Below, one piece after another: positions 25,221 to 32,591 of a DNA stretch of 64,000 bases (position 1 is the stretch's first letter; every line of letters begins with the position of its first letter). The notes beneath the pieces were generated by a model. The model had not been told where the DNA came from. It ran no database searches and worked only from the letters and a program-made list of their open reading frames with translations. The stretch lies in NCBI RefSeq assembly GCF_921292975.1, contig NZ_CAKLCM010000003.1:1426001-1490000 (forward strand). Direction: 5' to 3'. The DNA comes from Vibrio hippocampi (GTDB lineage: Bacteria > Pseudomonadota > Gammaproteobacteria > Enterobacterales > Vibrionaceae). A program made the translations under genes and the position numbers.

Positions 25221-25310
25221 AACATAGCAATTGCCCTTCATATAGTTAATGTCCTTAATATAGCGATTGTCTTTGATATAGCTATTGTCTTTGATATAGC
25301 TATTGCCCCT
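25221..25310. repeat. short tandem array, 18 bp x 5
   Basis: Five 18-base units of the form GATATAGCTATTGTCTTT, more decayed toward the left, fill the gap between the terminator and the DMT transporter gene. Confidence 0.88.
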
Positions 25311-25363
25311 GAAAGCGTTATGGGTTTTACTTAAGTTTCAATTCGTTACCTGAGCTTATCCCT

Positions 25364-26248
25364 ATGACGTCCCGCAGTGTTTTACAACTTATCGTCCTCG
25401 CCGCCATTTGGGGTGGTTCATTCCTTTTTATGCGCATATCAGCGACGGTGATGGGTCCAGCGGTACTGATTGAATTGAGAGTGCTTTTCGCCGCAATCGC
25501 ACTGTTAATCGTGAGTGTGTATCTAAAACGCAAGCTACCTTTTATTGCTCACATCCGACACTTTTTCACCATTGGGCTGTTTAATACTGCGCTGCCATTT
25601 CTCTTGTTTGCTTATGCCGCGCAAACCCTCAATGCATCAACCTTGTCGATCCTTAACTCCACCGCAGCCATCTGGGGTGCAGTGATCGGCTTGATTTGGC
25701 ACAGAAACCGATTAAATGGTGCCGCAATCCTTGGCTTACTGATTGGTGTTATTGGCGTCGCGATCTTGGTGGGTTGGGATGCGATGCGCATTGAAGAGAA
25801 TGCAACACTGCCCATTATTGCTGGCGTAATGGCCGCCTGTTGCTACGGCATCGCCACCAACTACGCCAAGAATGCGCCTTCGGTCTCGGCGTTTAATAAT
25901 GCTCACGGCAGTATGTGGGCGGCTTGCCTAATCGTGTTGCCTTTGGTGCCTTTTATTCCAATGAGAGAAGTCCCAAGCAGTGAAGTTTGGACATCCGTGA
26001 TGCTATTAGGGGTGCTTTGTACCGGCATCGCTTATCTACTCTATTTCCGCCTAATCACCGACATTGGTCCGGCTTCTGCGCTGTCGGTGACCTTTTTGAT
26101 CCCGATGTTTGGCATATTGTGGGGACATCTATTTCTTGATGAACCGATTGGTATAAACACCATCGTTGGCGCGATTTTGGTACTGACCGGGACAAAGCTC
26201 GTGACCGGGTTTTCTTTGTCTGCGCTGGTGCAGCGTAGAAAAAATTAA
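25364..26248 (+). CDS. DMT-family (EamA) transporter
   Basis: 294 aa with ten membrane segments and two EamA halves (about 5-140 and 150-285). The first helix contains AAIWGGSFLFMRIS and the second half PASALSVTFLIPMFGILWGHLFLDEP, typical of RhaT/YdcZ-like drug-metabolite exporters in the inner membrane. The substrate is unknown. No strong ribosome site precedes the ATG. It is convergent with the dehydrogenase gene and shares a bidirectional terminator with it. Confidence 0.9.
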   Translation: MTSRSVLQLIVLAAIWGGSFLFMRISATVMGPAVLIELRVLFAAIALLIVSVYLKRKLPFIAHIRHFFTIGLFNTALPFLLFAYAAQTLNASTLSILNSTAAIWGAVIGLIWHRNRLNGAAILGLLIGVIGVAILVGWDAMRIEENATLPIIAGVMAACCYGIATNYAKNAPSVSAFNNAHGSMWAACLIVLPLVPFIPMREVPSSEVWTSVMLLGVLCTGIAYLLYFRLITDIGPASALSVTFLIPMFGILWGHLFLDEPIGINTIVGAILVLTGTKLVTGFSLSALVQRRKN

Positions 26249-26267
26249 CCCCGCGCGATAGCGAACA

Positions 26268-26309
26268 ATAGATAGCTAACAATAAACAGCTAACAAGAGA
26301 CAGCTAGCA
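26268..26309. repeat. short tandem array, 14 bp x 3
   Basis: Three 14-base units of the form ATAAACAGCTAACA follow the DMT transporter gene closely. Confidence 0.8.
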
Positions 26310-26313
26310 ATAA

Positions 26314-26343
26314 AAAGGGCACACCATTCACGGTGTACCCTTT
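26314..26343. terminator. bidirectional terminator
   Basis: AAAGGGCACACC and GGTGTACCCTTT form a 12-base stem with one mismatch, flanked by A- and T-rich runs, between the convergent DMT transporter and dehydrogenase genes. Confidence 0.78.
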
Positions 26344-26378
26344 GACTATTAGAAATTCGTTTAGCTGTATTGCTAAGC

Positions 26379-26408
26379 GCTTTATTTGTAAGAGCTTTAT
26401 TTGTAAGA
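26379..26408. repeat. perfect tandem duplication, 15 bp x 2
   Basis: GCTTTATTTGTAAGA is repeated exactly, directly after the dehydrogenase stop (minus strand). Confidence 0.93.
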
Positions 26409-26421
26409 ACTTAAAATCGCT

Positions 26422-27501
26422 TTAATGCTCAGGAATCAACACAAACTTACCAACATGCTGCTTGGTGACAAACTCCTGCTGAGCTTGCGCAATCTGTTGC
26501 AATGGAAAGGTTTTCGCCACGAGCGGTTGGATCTCGTTGCGTTCAATGTATCCAACCAAATTGCCAAATACCGGTTCATCCCATGCGGTAGTACCGATTA
26601 ATCGAATGTCTTTTAGATACATATCACGCATATCCAAATCGACAATTGGACCCGCAATCGCGCCTGAGGAAACTAAGCGTCCTCCGACTTTCAGCAGCTT
26701 TAGCATCTGAGGGAAACCCTGACCGGCTACATTGTCCACCACGAGATCGACACTGCTTTCTCCTAGGATAGCGATCAGATCATCGTGACGGTCAAGAAGT
26801 TGGTCCGCTCCAAGTTGTGCAAGATTGGCATGCTTATCTTTGCTGGCAACGGCAATGACTTTAGCGCCACGACGTTTCGCCAGTTGTATCGTTGCCGAGC
26901 CAACACCACCGGAAGCACCAGTAACCAGCACCACTTCTCCGGCTTGTAATTGAGCGCGGTGCAGCATGTTTTCTGACGTACCGTAGGCGCAAGGAATAGA
27001 GCCTAAGTCGGCATCGCTCCAATCAGATTCGATAACAAACGCTTCTGTGGCACGAACTTTAACATATTGAGCAAACGCACCATCGAAATCCGAACCCATC
27101 CAGATGTTGTCCATCGAGGTAAAATCCGTTGCGCGCGTGCATGGGCGCACTAAAACGCGCTTGCCGACCAAATCTGAATGTTCTGCCGCGCCAACGGAGA
27201 CAATCACACCACAGCAATCGGTGCCTTGAACAAAAGGAAACGGGGTCGCGGCATTCCAACCGCCATCGGTTTTCTCGGTGATCGGTTGTCCACTTTCTTC
27301 AGACACCTCATTGGTGGCGTCGGTGACAGACGAGGAATACCACCCAAGGCGAGTATTGATTTCGGTGTTATTCATGCCTGCGGCAAGCACTTTAATCACA
27401 ACTTCATCATGCTCTGCGATAGGCATGGGCACATCTTTGTACACCAACTTGTCGTAACCACCGTTACCGGTTGTCACAATGGCTTTCATTACTTGAGTCA
27501 T
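26422..27501 (-). CDS. zinc-type alcohol dehydrogenase-like / quinone oxidoreductase family protein
   Basis: 359 aa of the MDR superfamily. The N-terminal GroES-like domain contains KVLAAGMNNTEINTR and FPFVQGTDCCGVIVSVG. The Rossmann domain has VLVTGASGGVGSATIQLAKRRGAKV, the NADP-binding pattern of quinone oxidoreductase-like members. The catalytic zinc Cys/His set of true alcohol dehydrogenases is not obvious, so an enone or quinone reductase activity is more likely. A second Met at residue 5 is an alternative start. It lies 3' of proV, across a tandem array, and could be part of that transcript. Confidence 0.82.
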   Translation of the reverse strand: MTQVMKAIVTTGNGGYDKLVYKDVPMPIAEHDEVVIKVLAAGMNNTEINTRLGWYSSSVTDATNEVSEESGQPITEKTDGGWNAATPFPFVQGTDCCGVIVSVGAAEHSDLVGKRVLVRPCTRATDFTSMDNIWMGSDFDGAFAQYVKVRATEAFVIESDWSDADLGSIPCAYGTSENMLHRAQLQAGEVVLVTGASGGVGSATIQLAKRRGAKVIAVASKDKHANLAQLGADQLLDRHDDLIAILGESSVDLVVDNVAGQGFPQMLKLLKVGGRLVSSGAIAGPIVDLDMRDMYLKDIRLIGTTAWDEPVFGNLVGYIERNEIQPLVAKTFPLQQIAQAQQEFVTKQHVGKFVLIPEH

Positions 27502-27505
27502 ACGT

Positions 27506-27559
27506 TACTGCTATCCAAGTTGCTACTGTTATCTAAGTTGCTACTGCTATCCAAGTTAA
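27506..27559. repeat. short tandem array, 18 bp x 3
   Basis: Three 18-base units of the form TACTGCTATCCAAGTTGC lie between the proV stop and the dehydrogenase start. Confidence 0.9.
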
Positions 27560-27576
27560 ATCTAACGGATTATTCC

Positions 27577-28761
27577 TTAGCTAGCGGATTTTTCAAGGAA
27601 AATGTCCGCTACTTTCTCTTTCTCCAATTCTCCTTTCAAGTTGCCGTCTTCGTCAACAACAGGAAGAGAATAGTCGGATGAGATAGTATCAGTTAATACT
27701 TCTTCAATGGCAGATTCAGGTGAGATTGTCGGTACATCTTCATAAAGGCTCGACTCGATGTTTTCGCTTGGATCATCTGCCGCTTGCAAACTCTCTTCGG
27801 TAATCAAACCTTGATAACCATCTTTGGTAACGTGATAGCCGTAGTCGTGCTGTGTGCGTTTCATCTGTTTCTGCGCTTCAGCAATGGTGGTTGCCGTTAT
27901 ACGCATAGACGGTTTTTGCATCACCGTTTCAACCGTTAGCGCTCGCGCACGGTTCACATCGCGTACAAATGCCTCAACATAATCGGTGGCTGGCTCAAGT
28001 AAGATCTCGGCGGGTTCACCCTGCTGGACCAGTTCGCCATCTTTTAAGATCGCAATACGGTCACCGATACGAAGAGCTTCATCAAGATCGTGGGTGATGA
28101 AGATGATCGTTTTATGCAAAGTTTCTTGCAGTTCGATCAACTGGTCTTGCATCTCACTACGAATCAGTGGATCAAGTGCCGAGAAGGCTTCATCCATCAA
28201 CAAAATCTCAGCGTCAGTGCTTAGTGCGCGAGCAAGACCCACACGCTGTTGCTGACCACCAGAAAGTTGCGATGGATATTGCTGTTCATAGCCTTTCAAT
28301 CCAACCGTCTCAAGCCATTCTTGCGCTTTCAACAAGCGCACTTGTTTGTCGATGTTCTGGATTTCTAATCCGTAGGCAACGTTATCAATCACTTTTCTAT
28401 GTGGCAGTAGTCCAAAACGCTGAAACACCATCGACATTTTATGGCGACGGAACTGCTCAAGTTCCTTGGCAGAGAACTGCATCACATCGGTGCCTTCAAC
28501 GTCAATTTTACCCGCGGTCGGGTCAATCAAACGGTTGAAGTGTCGAATCATGGTGGACTTACCTGAGCCAGACAGTCCCATGATGACAAAAATTTCGCCT
28601 TGATGAATATCGAGGTTGATATCTTTTAAACCTACAGTGTGACCTGTTTTCTCAAGGACTTCTTCTTTACTCAGACCTTGCTTTACTAGAGGCAGAACGG
28701 TTTCCGGTTTCGGGCCAAATATCTTATATAAGCCAGAAATACTGATCAGTGGTTTAGTCAT
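27577..28761 (-). CDS. proV: glycine betaine/proline ABC transporter ATPase ProV
   Basis: 394 aa. The N-terminal family extension (TVLPLVKQGLSKEEVLEKTG) is followed by the ABC domain: Walker A GLSGSGKSTMIRHF, signature LSGGQQQRVGLARAL and Walker B EILLMDEAFSALDP. Two CBS domains make up the last 120 residues (about 275-392) and probably sense ionic strength. It energises osmoprotectant uptake with ProW and ProX. It overlaps the proW stop by 8 bases, indicating translational coupling. Confidence 0.96.
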   Translation of the reverse strand: MTKPLISISGLYKIFGPKPETVLPLVKQGLSKEEVLEKTGHTVGLKDINLDIHQGEIFVIMGLSGSGKSTMIRHFNRLIDPTAGKIDVEGTDVMQFSAKELEQFRRHKMSMVFQRFGLLPHRKVIDNVAYGLEIQNIDKQVRLLKAQEWLETVGLKGYEQQYPSQLSGGQQQRVGLARALSTDAEILLMDEAFSALDPLIRSEMQDQLIELQETLHKTIIFITHDLDEALRIGDRIAILKDGELVQQGEPAEILLEPATDYVEAFVRDVNRARALTVETVMQKPSMRITATTIAEAQKQMKRTQHDYGYHVTKDGYQGLITEESLQAADDPSENIESSLYEDVPTISPESAIEEVLTDTISSDYSLPVVDEDGNLKGELEKEKVADIFLEKSAS

Positions 28762-29653
28762 GTTTTTGGTCCCCTAAATGCGCTTGAGTTCGTTTCGCGT
28801 ATGCTTGAGAAGCGCGATCGAACAAAATAGCTAACGCAACAATGGCGAAACCATTGAGTAAGCCTAAAGTAAAGTATTGGTTAGTAATGGACTTAAGTAC
28901 AGGCTGTCCCAAACCTTTTACGCCGATCATTGAGGCAATAACAACCATAGACAGCGCCATCATAATCGTCTGGTTAATACCAGCCATAATGGTAGGCATC
29001 GCAAGAGGCAACTGTACGCCTTTCAGGCGCTGCCATTTACTGGCACCAAATGCGGTGGCGGCTTCCATCACCTCTTTATCGACCAAACGAATACCTAAGT
29101 TTGTTAGACGAATCACCGGTGGAATCGCATAAATCACCACCGAAATCAGACCTGGGATCTTACCGATGCCCAGTAGCATCACCACTGGAATCAAATAAAC
29201 AAACGCAGGCATGGTCTGCATCACATCCAGCATTGGGGTCACGATTGACTGCACACGATTAGAACGCGCCATCGCGATACCAATAGGAATACCTAGAATA
29301 ATCGCGAGGAAGGTACAGACGGTAATAATACTCAACGTCCGCATGGTATCTTCCCACATGCCAAAGTAGCCAATTAAAAGTAACGACACCACACAGGCGG
29401 CTGCCAGCTTGACCGAACGACTGGCGGCATACACCAACCCGGTACAGACGATAAGCACAATCCACCAAGGGGTACTTAATAAAAGTTTTTCAAACCAAAT
29501 AAGAAAAGAGAGAAGGGGGTCAAAAAGGCCTTCGATAAAGTCACCATATTCACGAGAAAACTCTTTATATGCGCCATCAAGAGTTTTACGAATCATTCTT
29601 AGGCTAGAACGGTCCATCTCGGGAAAGCTGGTCAACCAACTGCTATCAGCCAT
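28754..29653 (-). CDS. proW: glycine betaine/proline ABC transporter permease ProW
   Basis: 299 aa inner-membrane permease with six or seven helices. The BPD_transp_1 domain (about 90-285) contains the coupling motif EAATAFGASKWQRLKGVQLPLAMPTIMAG. The N-terminal amphipathic stretch (YKEFSREYGDFIEGLFDP) is typical of ProW. It lies between proX and proV on one transcript and is separated from proX by a hairpin that may reduce its expression relative to the binding protein. Confidence 0.96.
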   Translation of the reverse strand: MADSSWLTSFPEMDRSSLRMIRKTLDGAYKEFSREYGDFIEGLFDPLLSFLIWFEKLLLSTPWWIVLIVCTGLVYAASRSVKLAAACVVSLLLIGYFGMWEDTMRTLSIITVCTFLAIILGIPIGIAMARSNRVQSIVTPMLDVMQTMPAFVYLIPVVMLLGIGKIPGLISVVIYAIPPVIRLTNLGIRLVDKEVMEAATAFGASKWQRLKGVQLPLAMPTIMAGINQTIMMALSMVVIASMIGVKGLGQPVLKSITNQYFTLGLLNGFAIVALAILFDRASQAYAKRTQAHLGDQKHD

Positions 29654-29675
29654 TACATCATCCTATAATTAATAA

Positions 29676-29699
29676 AGAGCCACCGTCTCCAATGGCTCT
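29676..29699 (-). promoter_or_regulatory. intercistronic hairpin between proX and proW
   Basis: AGAGCCA and TGGCTCT pair around a 10-base loop. On the minus strand TTTATTAATT follows. A leaky terminator or mRNA-stabilising stem here would favour proX over proWV. Confidence 0.5.
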
Positions 29700-29720
29700 G
29701 GTCCTGTTAATTTATTTTTT

Positions 29721-29740
29721 TTACAGCTTATTACAGCTTA
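29721..29740. repeat. perfect 10 bp x 2 duplication at proX stop
   Basis: TTACAGCTTA occurs twice in a row; the right copy holds the last codons and stop of proX and the left copy lies just beyond it. Confidence 0.88.
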
Positions 29741-30714
29741 GCCGCGACTTTTTTCGCTGCTTCATCACTTAGCCATGCCTTCCAAACTTGAGGATAAGTT
29801 TCAAAGAAATAGAACATGGTGTCTTCTGCATCCGCTTGCTCATTTTCCATCCAAGCTAGAAGCTTGTTAAGGTCAGCATTACTGATACCTCGTTTGCCCA
29901 GATAATCCATTGCAACCGGGTGGCTGTTAGCAAACTCGGTAGCAACGATGGTGCTTACTGGCGATTTAGGGAACATCGTCGGTTTTGGTTCTTCACAAGT
30001 GTCTGTCGCAACACATTCCAAGAAATGTTCTTCATCAACACCAGTACCAAAATCGACTTTAACCATGTCGTACTTGCCTAAGATAGCCGTCGGTGCCCAG
30101 TAGTAACCAAACCAACCCTCTTCGCGTGCATAAGCTTTAGCGATAGAGCCGGACAAGCCTGCACCTGAACCAGAATCGACAACTTCAAAACCGGCATCTT
30201 CTAGCTTAAGCGCCTTAAATAAGTTACCGCCTGAGATCTGACAACCCCAACCTGCAGGACAACCATAGAATGCGCCTAAAGAAGGATCTTCTGGGTGCTT
30301 AAACAGTTCAGGGTGTTTTTTCACCCCTTCAATCGTGCTTAGCTCAGGGTATTTTTCTACCATATAGGCTGGAACCCAAAAGCCCTCTTCACCACCATCA
30401 ATCAATGACTCACCCGCATTGACAAGTCTGCCCTCTTTTAGACCCATATCTATCGCTTCTTTAACCGCATTGGTCCAAAGCTCAGGGGCAATGTCTGGCT
30501 GACCCTTCTCAACCATAGAGGTAGTCGTCGGCATCGTGTCGCCTGGAACGAGTTCGGCATCACAATCATAGGCGTGCTCAAGAATAAACTTGTCGATATT
30601 GGCGAGGAGACTGGCAGAGTTCCAGTTCATGTCGGCGATAGTGACAGTGCCACACTCACTAGCGTTGGCGCTGACACTCGTTACTAGTGCTAACGCAGCT
30701 AACTTCCATTTCAT
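29731..30714 (-). CDS. proX: glycine betaine/proline-binding periplasmic protein ProX
   Basis: 327 aa. A signal peptide (1-18, ending ANA) precedes a type 2 binding protein: CGTVTIADMNWNSASLLANI, then PGDTMPTTTSMVEKGQPDIAPELW and the Trp-rich EEGWFGYYWAPTAILGKYDM segment whose aromatic residues line the quaternary-amine site. It delivers betaine-type solutes to ProWV. First gene of the proXWV operon; its promoter lies in the region behind a terminated MarR gene. Confidence 0.95.
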   Translation of the reverse strand: MKWKLAALALVTSVSANASECGTVTIADMNWNSASLLANIDKFILEHAYDCDAELVPGDTMPTTTSMVEKGQPDIAPELWTNAVKEAIDMGLKEGRLVNAGESLIDGGEEGFWVPAYMVEKYPELSTIEGVKKHPELFKHPEDPSLGAFYGCPAGWGCQISGGNLFKALKLEDAGFEVVDSGSGAGLSGSIAKAYAREEGWFGYYWAPTAILGKYDMVKVDFGTGVDEEHFLECVATDTCEEPKPTMFPKSPVSTIVATEFANSHPVAMDYLGKRGISNADLNKLLAWMENEQADAEDTMFYFFETYPQVWKAWLSDEAAKKVAAKL

Positions 30715-30750
30715 AATAAGTCCTTATAAACAACTATTTTCTATCAAGAA

Positions 30751-30779
30751 TCCTATTTAGGATATAGAACAAATCGTTC
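30751..30779. promoter_or_regulatory. adjacent dyads upstream of proX
   Basis: TCCTATTTAGGA (30751-30762) and GAACAAATCGTTC (30767-30779) are neighbouring inverted repeats 37-65 bases before the proX start. They are candidate sites for the MarR-type regulator encoded upstream; this is positional inference. Confidence 0.35.
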
Positions 30780-31001
30780 GAACTCAAATGATTATTAACT
30801 TCTGACATCTGTAGCGGATGAAATAATGTGAAAAAATGTATAAATTAACCAAGCAAATATAAACCATAACTTATTGTATTTGCTAGCAAAAACACAAATA
30901 GAACGATGTGTTAATTATTTGATTGCAAACATTACGCTTATTATCAATATGGATAATAGTTTCAACTCTATCCTTTTGATTGATTGTGTTTTGTTTTGAC
31001 C

Positions 31002-31030
31002 AAAAAAAACGCAGCCAATTTGGCTGCGTC
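31002..31030 (-). terminator. intrinsic terminator of MarR gene
   Basis: ACGCAGCC and GGCTGCGT form the stem, and on the minus strand it is followed by eight T. It separates the regulator from proX. Confidence 0.88.
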
Positions 31031-31037
31031 TTCTGCA

Positions 31038-31061
31038 TAGTCGAATAGTCGAATAGTCGAG
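31038..31061. repeat. perfect tandem array, 8 bp x 3
   Basis: ATAGTCGA is repeated three times exactly between the MarR stop and its terminator. Confidence 0.9.
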
Positions 31062-31075
31062 GTGAAGTGACTGAT

Positions 31076-31564
31076 CTATTTACTGGGTTCAGCGGGGGCG
31101 GTAATACTACCTAGCTCCAATACGGGCGCTACATCGTAGCTTTCAGCATTCATCATACTGGCAATGCGCTGTACGGAAGAGAGTAAAAGGGTTTGTTCCC
31201 ACTCTTCAAGATTCTGAAACTTATTGATGAAGTGGTCTTGCAACGGCATAGGCGCAGCCATCAATGTCTGATGACCTTTCTCAGTAAGAACTGCATGCAC
31301 TTTACGTTTATCCATCGTGCTTCTTACTCGCTCAATCAAGCCATTACGCTCTAATCTATCAAGTATCGTCGTTGCCGTGGCTGGGCTCATATTGGTGTGA
31401 TTAGACAGTTGGCGAATAGTCACTTCACCTAACTCTTTAATCGAGCGCATTAATATCAACTGAGGGCCGGTCAAACCCGCTTCCTTACTCAGTTTTTTCG
31501 AGTGCAAATCTATTGCGCGAATTATCTGTCGCAACGAGACCAGAACATCCTCATGTCTTTCCAA
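31076..31564 (-). CDS. MarR-family regulator, CosR/EctR-like
   Basis: 162 aa. The winged helix (about 40-105) contains LTGPQLILMRSIKEL, VTIRQLSNHTNMSPATATTIL and the wing RSTMDKRKVHAVLT. From memory it resembles CosR and EctR, which repress ectoine and betaine genes at low salt in Vibrio and methylotrophs. The start VLVSLRQIIRAIDLHSKKLSKEAGL matches that group. Its place directly upstream of proXWV supports control of compatible-solute uptake. It has its own terminator, so it is transcribed separately. Confidence 0.82.
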   Translation of the reverse strand: MERHEDVLVSLRQIIRAIDLHSKKLSKEAGLTGPQLILMRSIKELGEVTIRQLSNHTNMSPATATTILDRLERNGLIERVRSTMDKRKVHAVLTEKGHQTLMAAPMPLQDHFINKFQNLEEWEQTLLLSSVQRIASMMNAESYDVAPVLELGSITAPAEPSK

Positions 31565-31859
31565 TGAGTTTACTCCACATCACTTGTTCACCGCGCAGCT
31601 TTTCAAGAGCGCAACGAGTTAATCACTATATCTTAAGCGTAGTCTACGCTATCCATCCCGTTTTCTCGGGAGGGTCGACGTTAACCGACTTTAAGATTAA
31701 TGCAAAGTAATAAATACAGATACGAGAGATTGATAACTTCTTCAGCCATCGCTTTGTTTATTTTGATAAGAAATACCTATTGAATTGAGAGATTCAATCG
31801 AATTAACATAAATGCAATTGAGAACTATTATTAACTCAACCAAACAAAAGGAGAACATC

Positions 31860-32255
31860 ATGAAAAAGACAATTAGCTTTGCAGCCGTCCATTTTACTAT
31901 CGCATTCACTGTTGCTTATGTATTAACAGGTGAAATCTTACTAAGTAGCTTAATCGCTATGTTAGAACCCGCCGTCAACACGGTTGCTTTTTTCTTCCAT
32001 GAAAAAGCGTGGGAAAAGAACCGATTCTTGCAAACGTTGGCGCGCAACGAACGTATCAAAACCGTCAGCTTCGCAACGGTACACTACAGTGTTGCATTCG
32101 GTGTGGTTTATTTATTAACAGGTGACTTTATTGCAGGTGGTGCAATGGCACTTATCGAACCAGCCATTAATACTTTTGCCTACTTCTTCCACGAAAAAAT
32201 GTGGAACCACAACCACAGCAACGAGGCAGATTTGACTCACGCACATGCGGCTTAA
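31860..32255 (+). CDS. DUF2061 membrane protein with two repeats
   Basis: 131 aa from the ATG at 31860, which has AGGAG at good spacing; an upstream in-frame start lacks one. Two DUF2061 copies are plain: KTISFAAVHFTIAFTVAYVL...EPAVNTVAFFFHEKAW (3-57) and KTVSFATVHYSVAFGVVYLL...EPAINTFAYFFHEKMW (69-123). Each has two membrane helices and a conserved Glu-Pro and His-Glu, for four helices in all. The tail is His-rich (NHNHSNEADLTHAHAA). Function unknown. A strong terminator follows. Confidence 0.88.
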   Translation: MKKTISFAAVHFTIAFTVAYVLTGEILLSSLIAMLEPAVNTVAFFFHEKAWEKNRFLQTLARNERIKTVSFATVHYSVAFGVVYLLTGDFIAGGAMALIEPAINTFAYFFHEKMWNHNHSNEADLTHAHAA

Positions 32256-32377
32256 CAACGAAAACTGACTCAACACCTTAATTAATAGTTCATAGTTAAT
32301 TAAGTGTTTGAAAAAGATAACAATATTAAGCCTACTTCTTGCGGTGTGTTCATGTTCTCCTCCTAAGTCACCAATAG

Positions 32378-32406
32378 AAGTGGGCTTTCTCAAAGCTCAC
32401 TTTTTT
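32378..32406 (+). terminator. intrinsic terminator of DUF2061 gene
   Basis: AAGTGGGCTTT pairs with AAAGCTCACTT (one G-T pair) around a 3-base loop and is followed by T4 plus the two T of the stem. Confidence 0.85.
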
Positions 32407-32451
32407 GCTTTATCCCACTCTGCTCTGCCAGCCACAGTCTCAACTTATCTT

Positions 32452-32485
32452 TTATACCCAAGTTACCTCAAGATGCGAGGTTCAG
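32452..32485. repeat. left half of palindromic intergenic element
   Basis: TTATACCCAAGTTACCTC plus the loop sequence AAGATGC and GTTCAG matches the left arm and loop of the full element at 40121-40171. The right arm is missing. Confidence 0.8.
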
Positions 32486-32591
32486 CGATATAGTTAACCT
32501 ATATCACTCGCTACATATATAGTTCACACTTATCCTCAATAAATGTAACAATTTATATATAAGTTTTCCGTTGAATTAAATTGGAGGATTT

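Larger units (their letters stand above)
30715..31075. other. proX upstream region
   Basis: AT-rich and promoter-bearing. It holds the dyads at 30751-30779, the MarR-gene terminator at 31002-31030 and the 8-bp array at 31038-31061. No gene is recognised. Confidence 0.5.
32256..32591. other. intergenic stretch
   Basis: Holds the DUF2061 terminator, half of a palindromic intergenic element (32452-32485) and the AT-rich promoter region of the next gene, including two ATATAG-type words near 32490-32520. A TTG-initiated frame with a lipoprotein-like start exists here but is not accepted as a gene. Confidence 0.5.

Noticed and set aside
32455..32478. Shared TATACCCAAGTTACC words as insertion-sequence ends
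   Set aside because: No transposase or flanking target duplication is visible; the copies fit a short palindromic element instead.
32308..32493. TTG-initiated 61-codon frame with lipoprotein-like start (LAVCSCS)
   Set aside because: It runs through the strong DUF2061 terminator and ends inside a palindromic element, has no ribosome site and no ATG, so it is probably chance.
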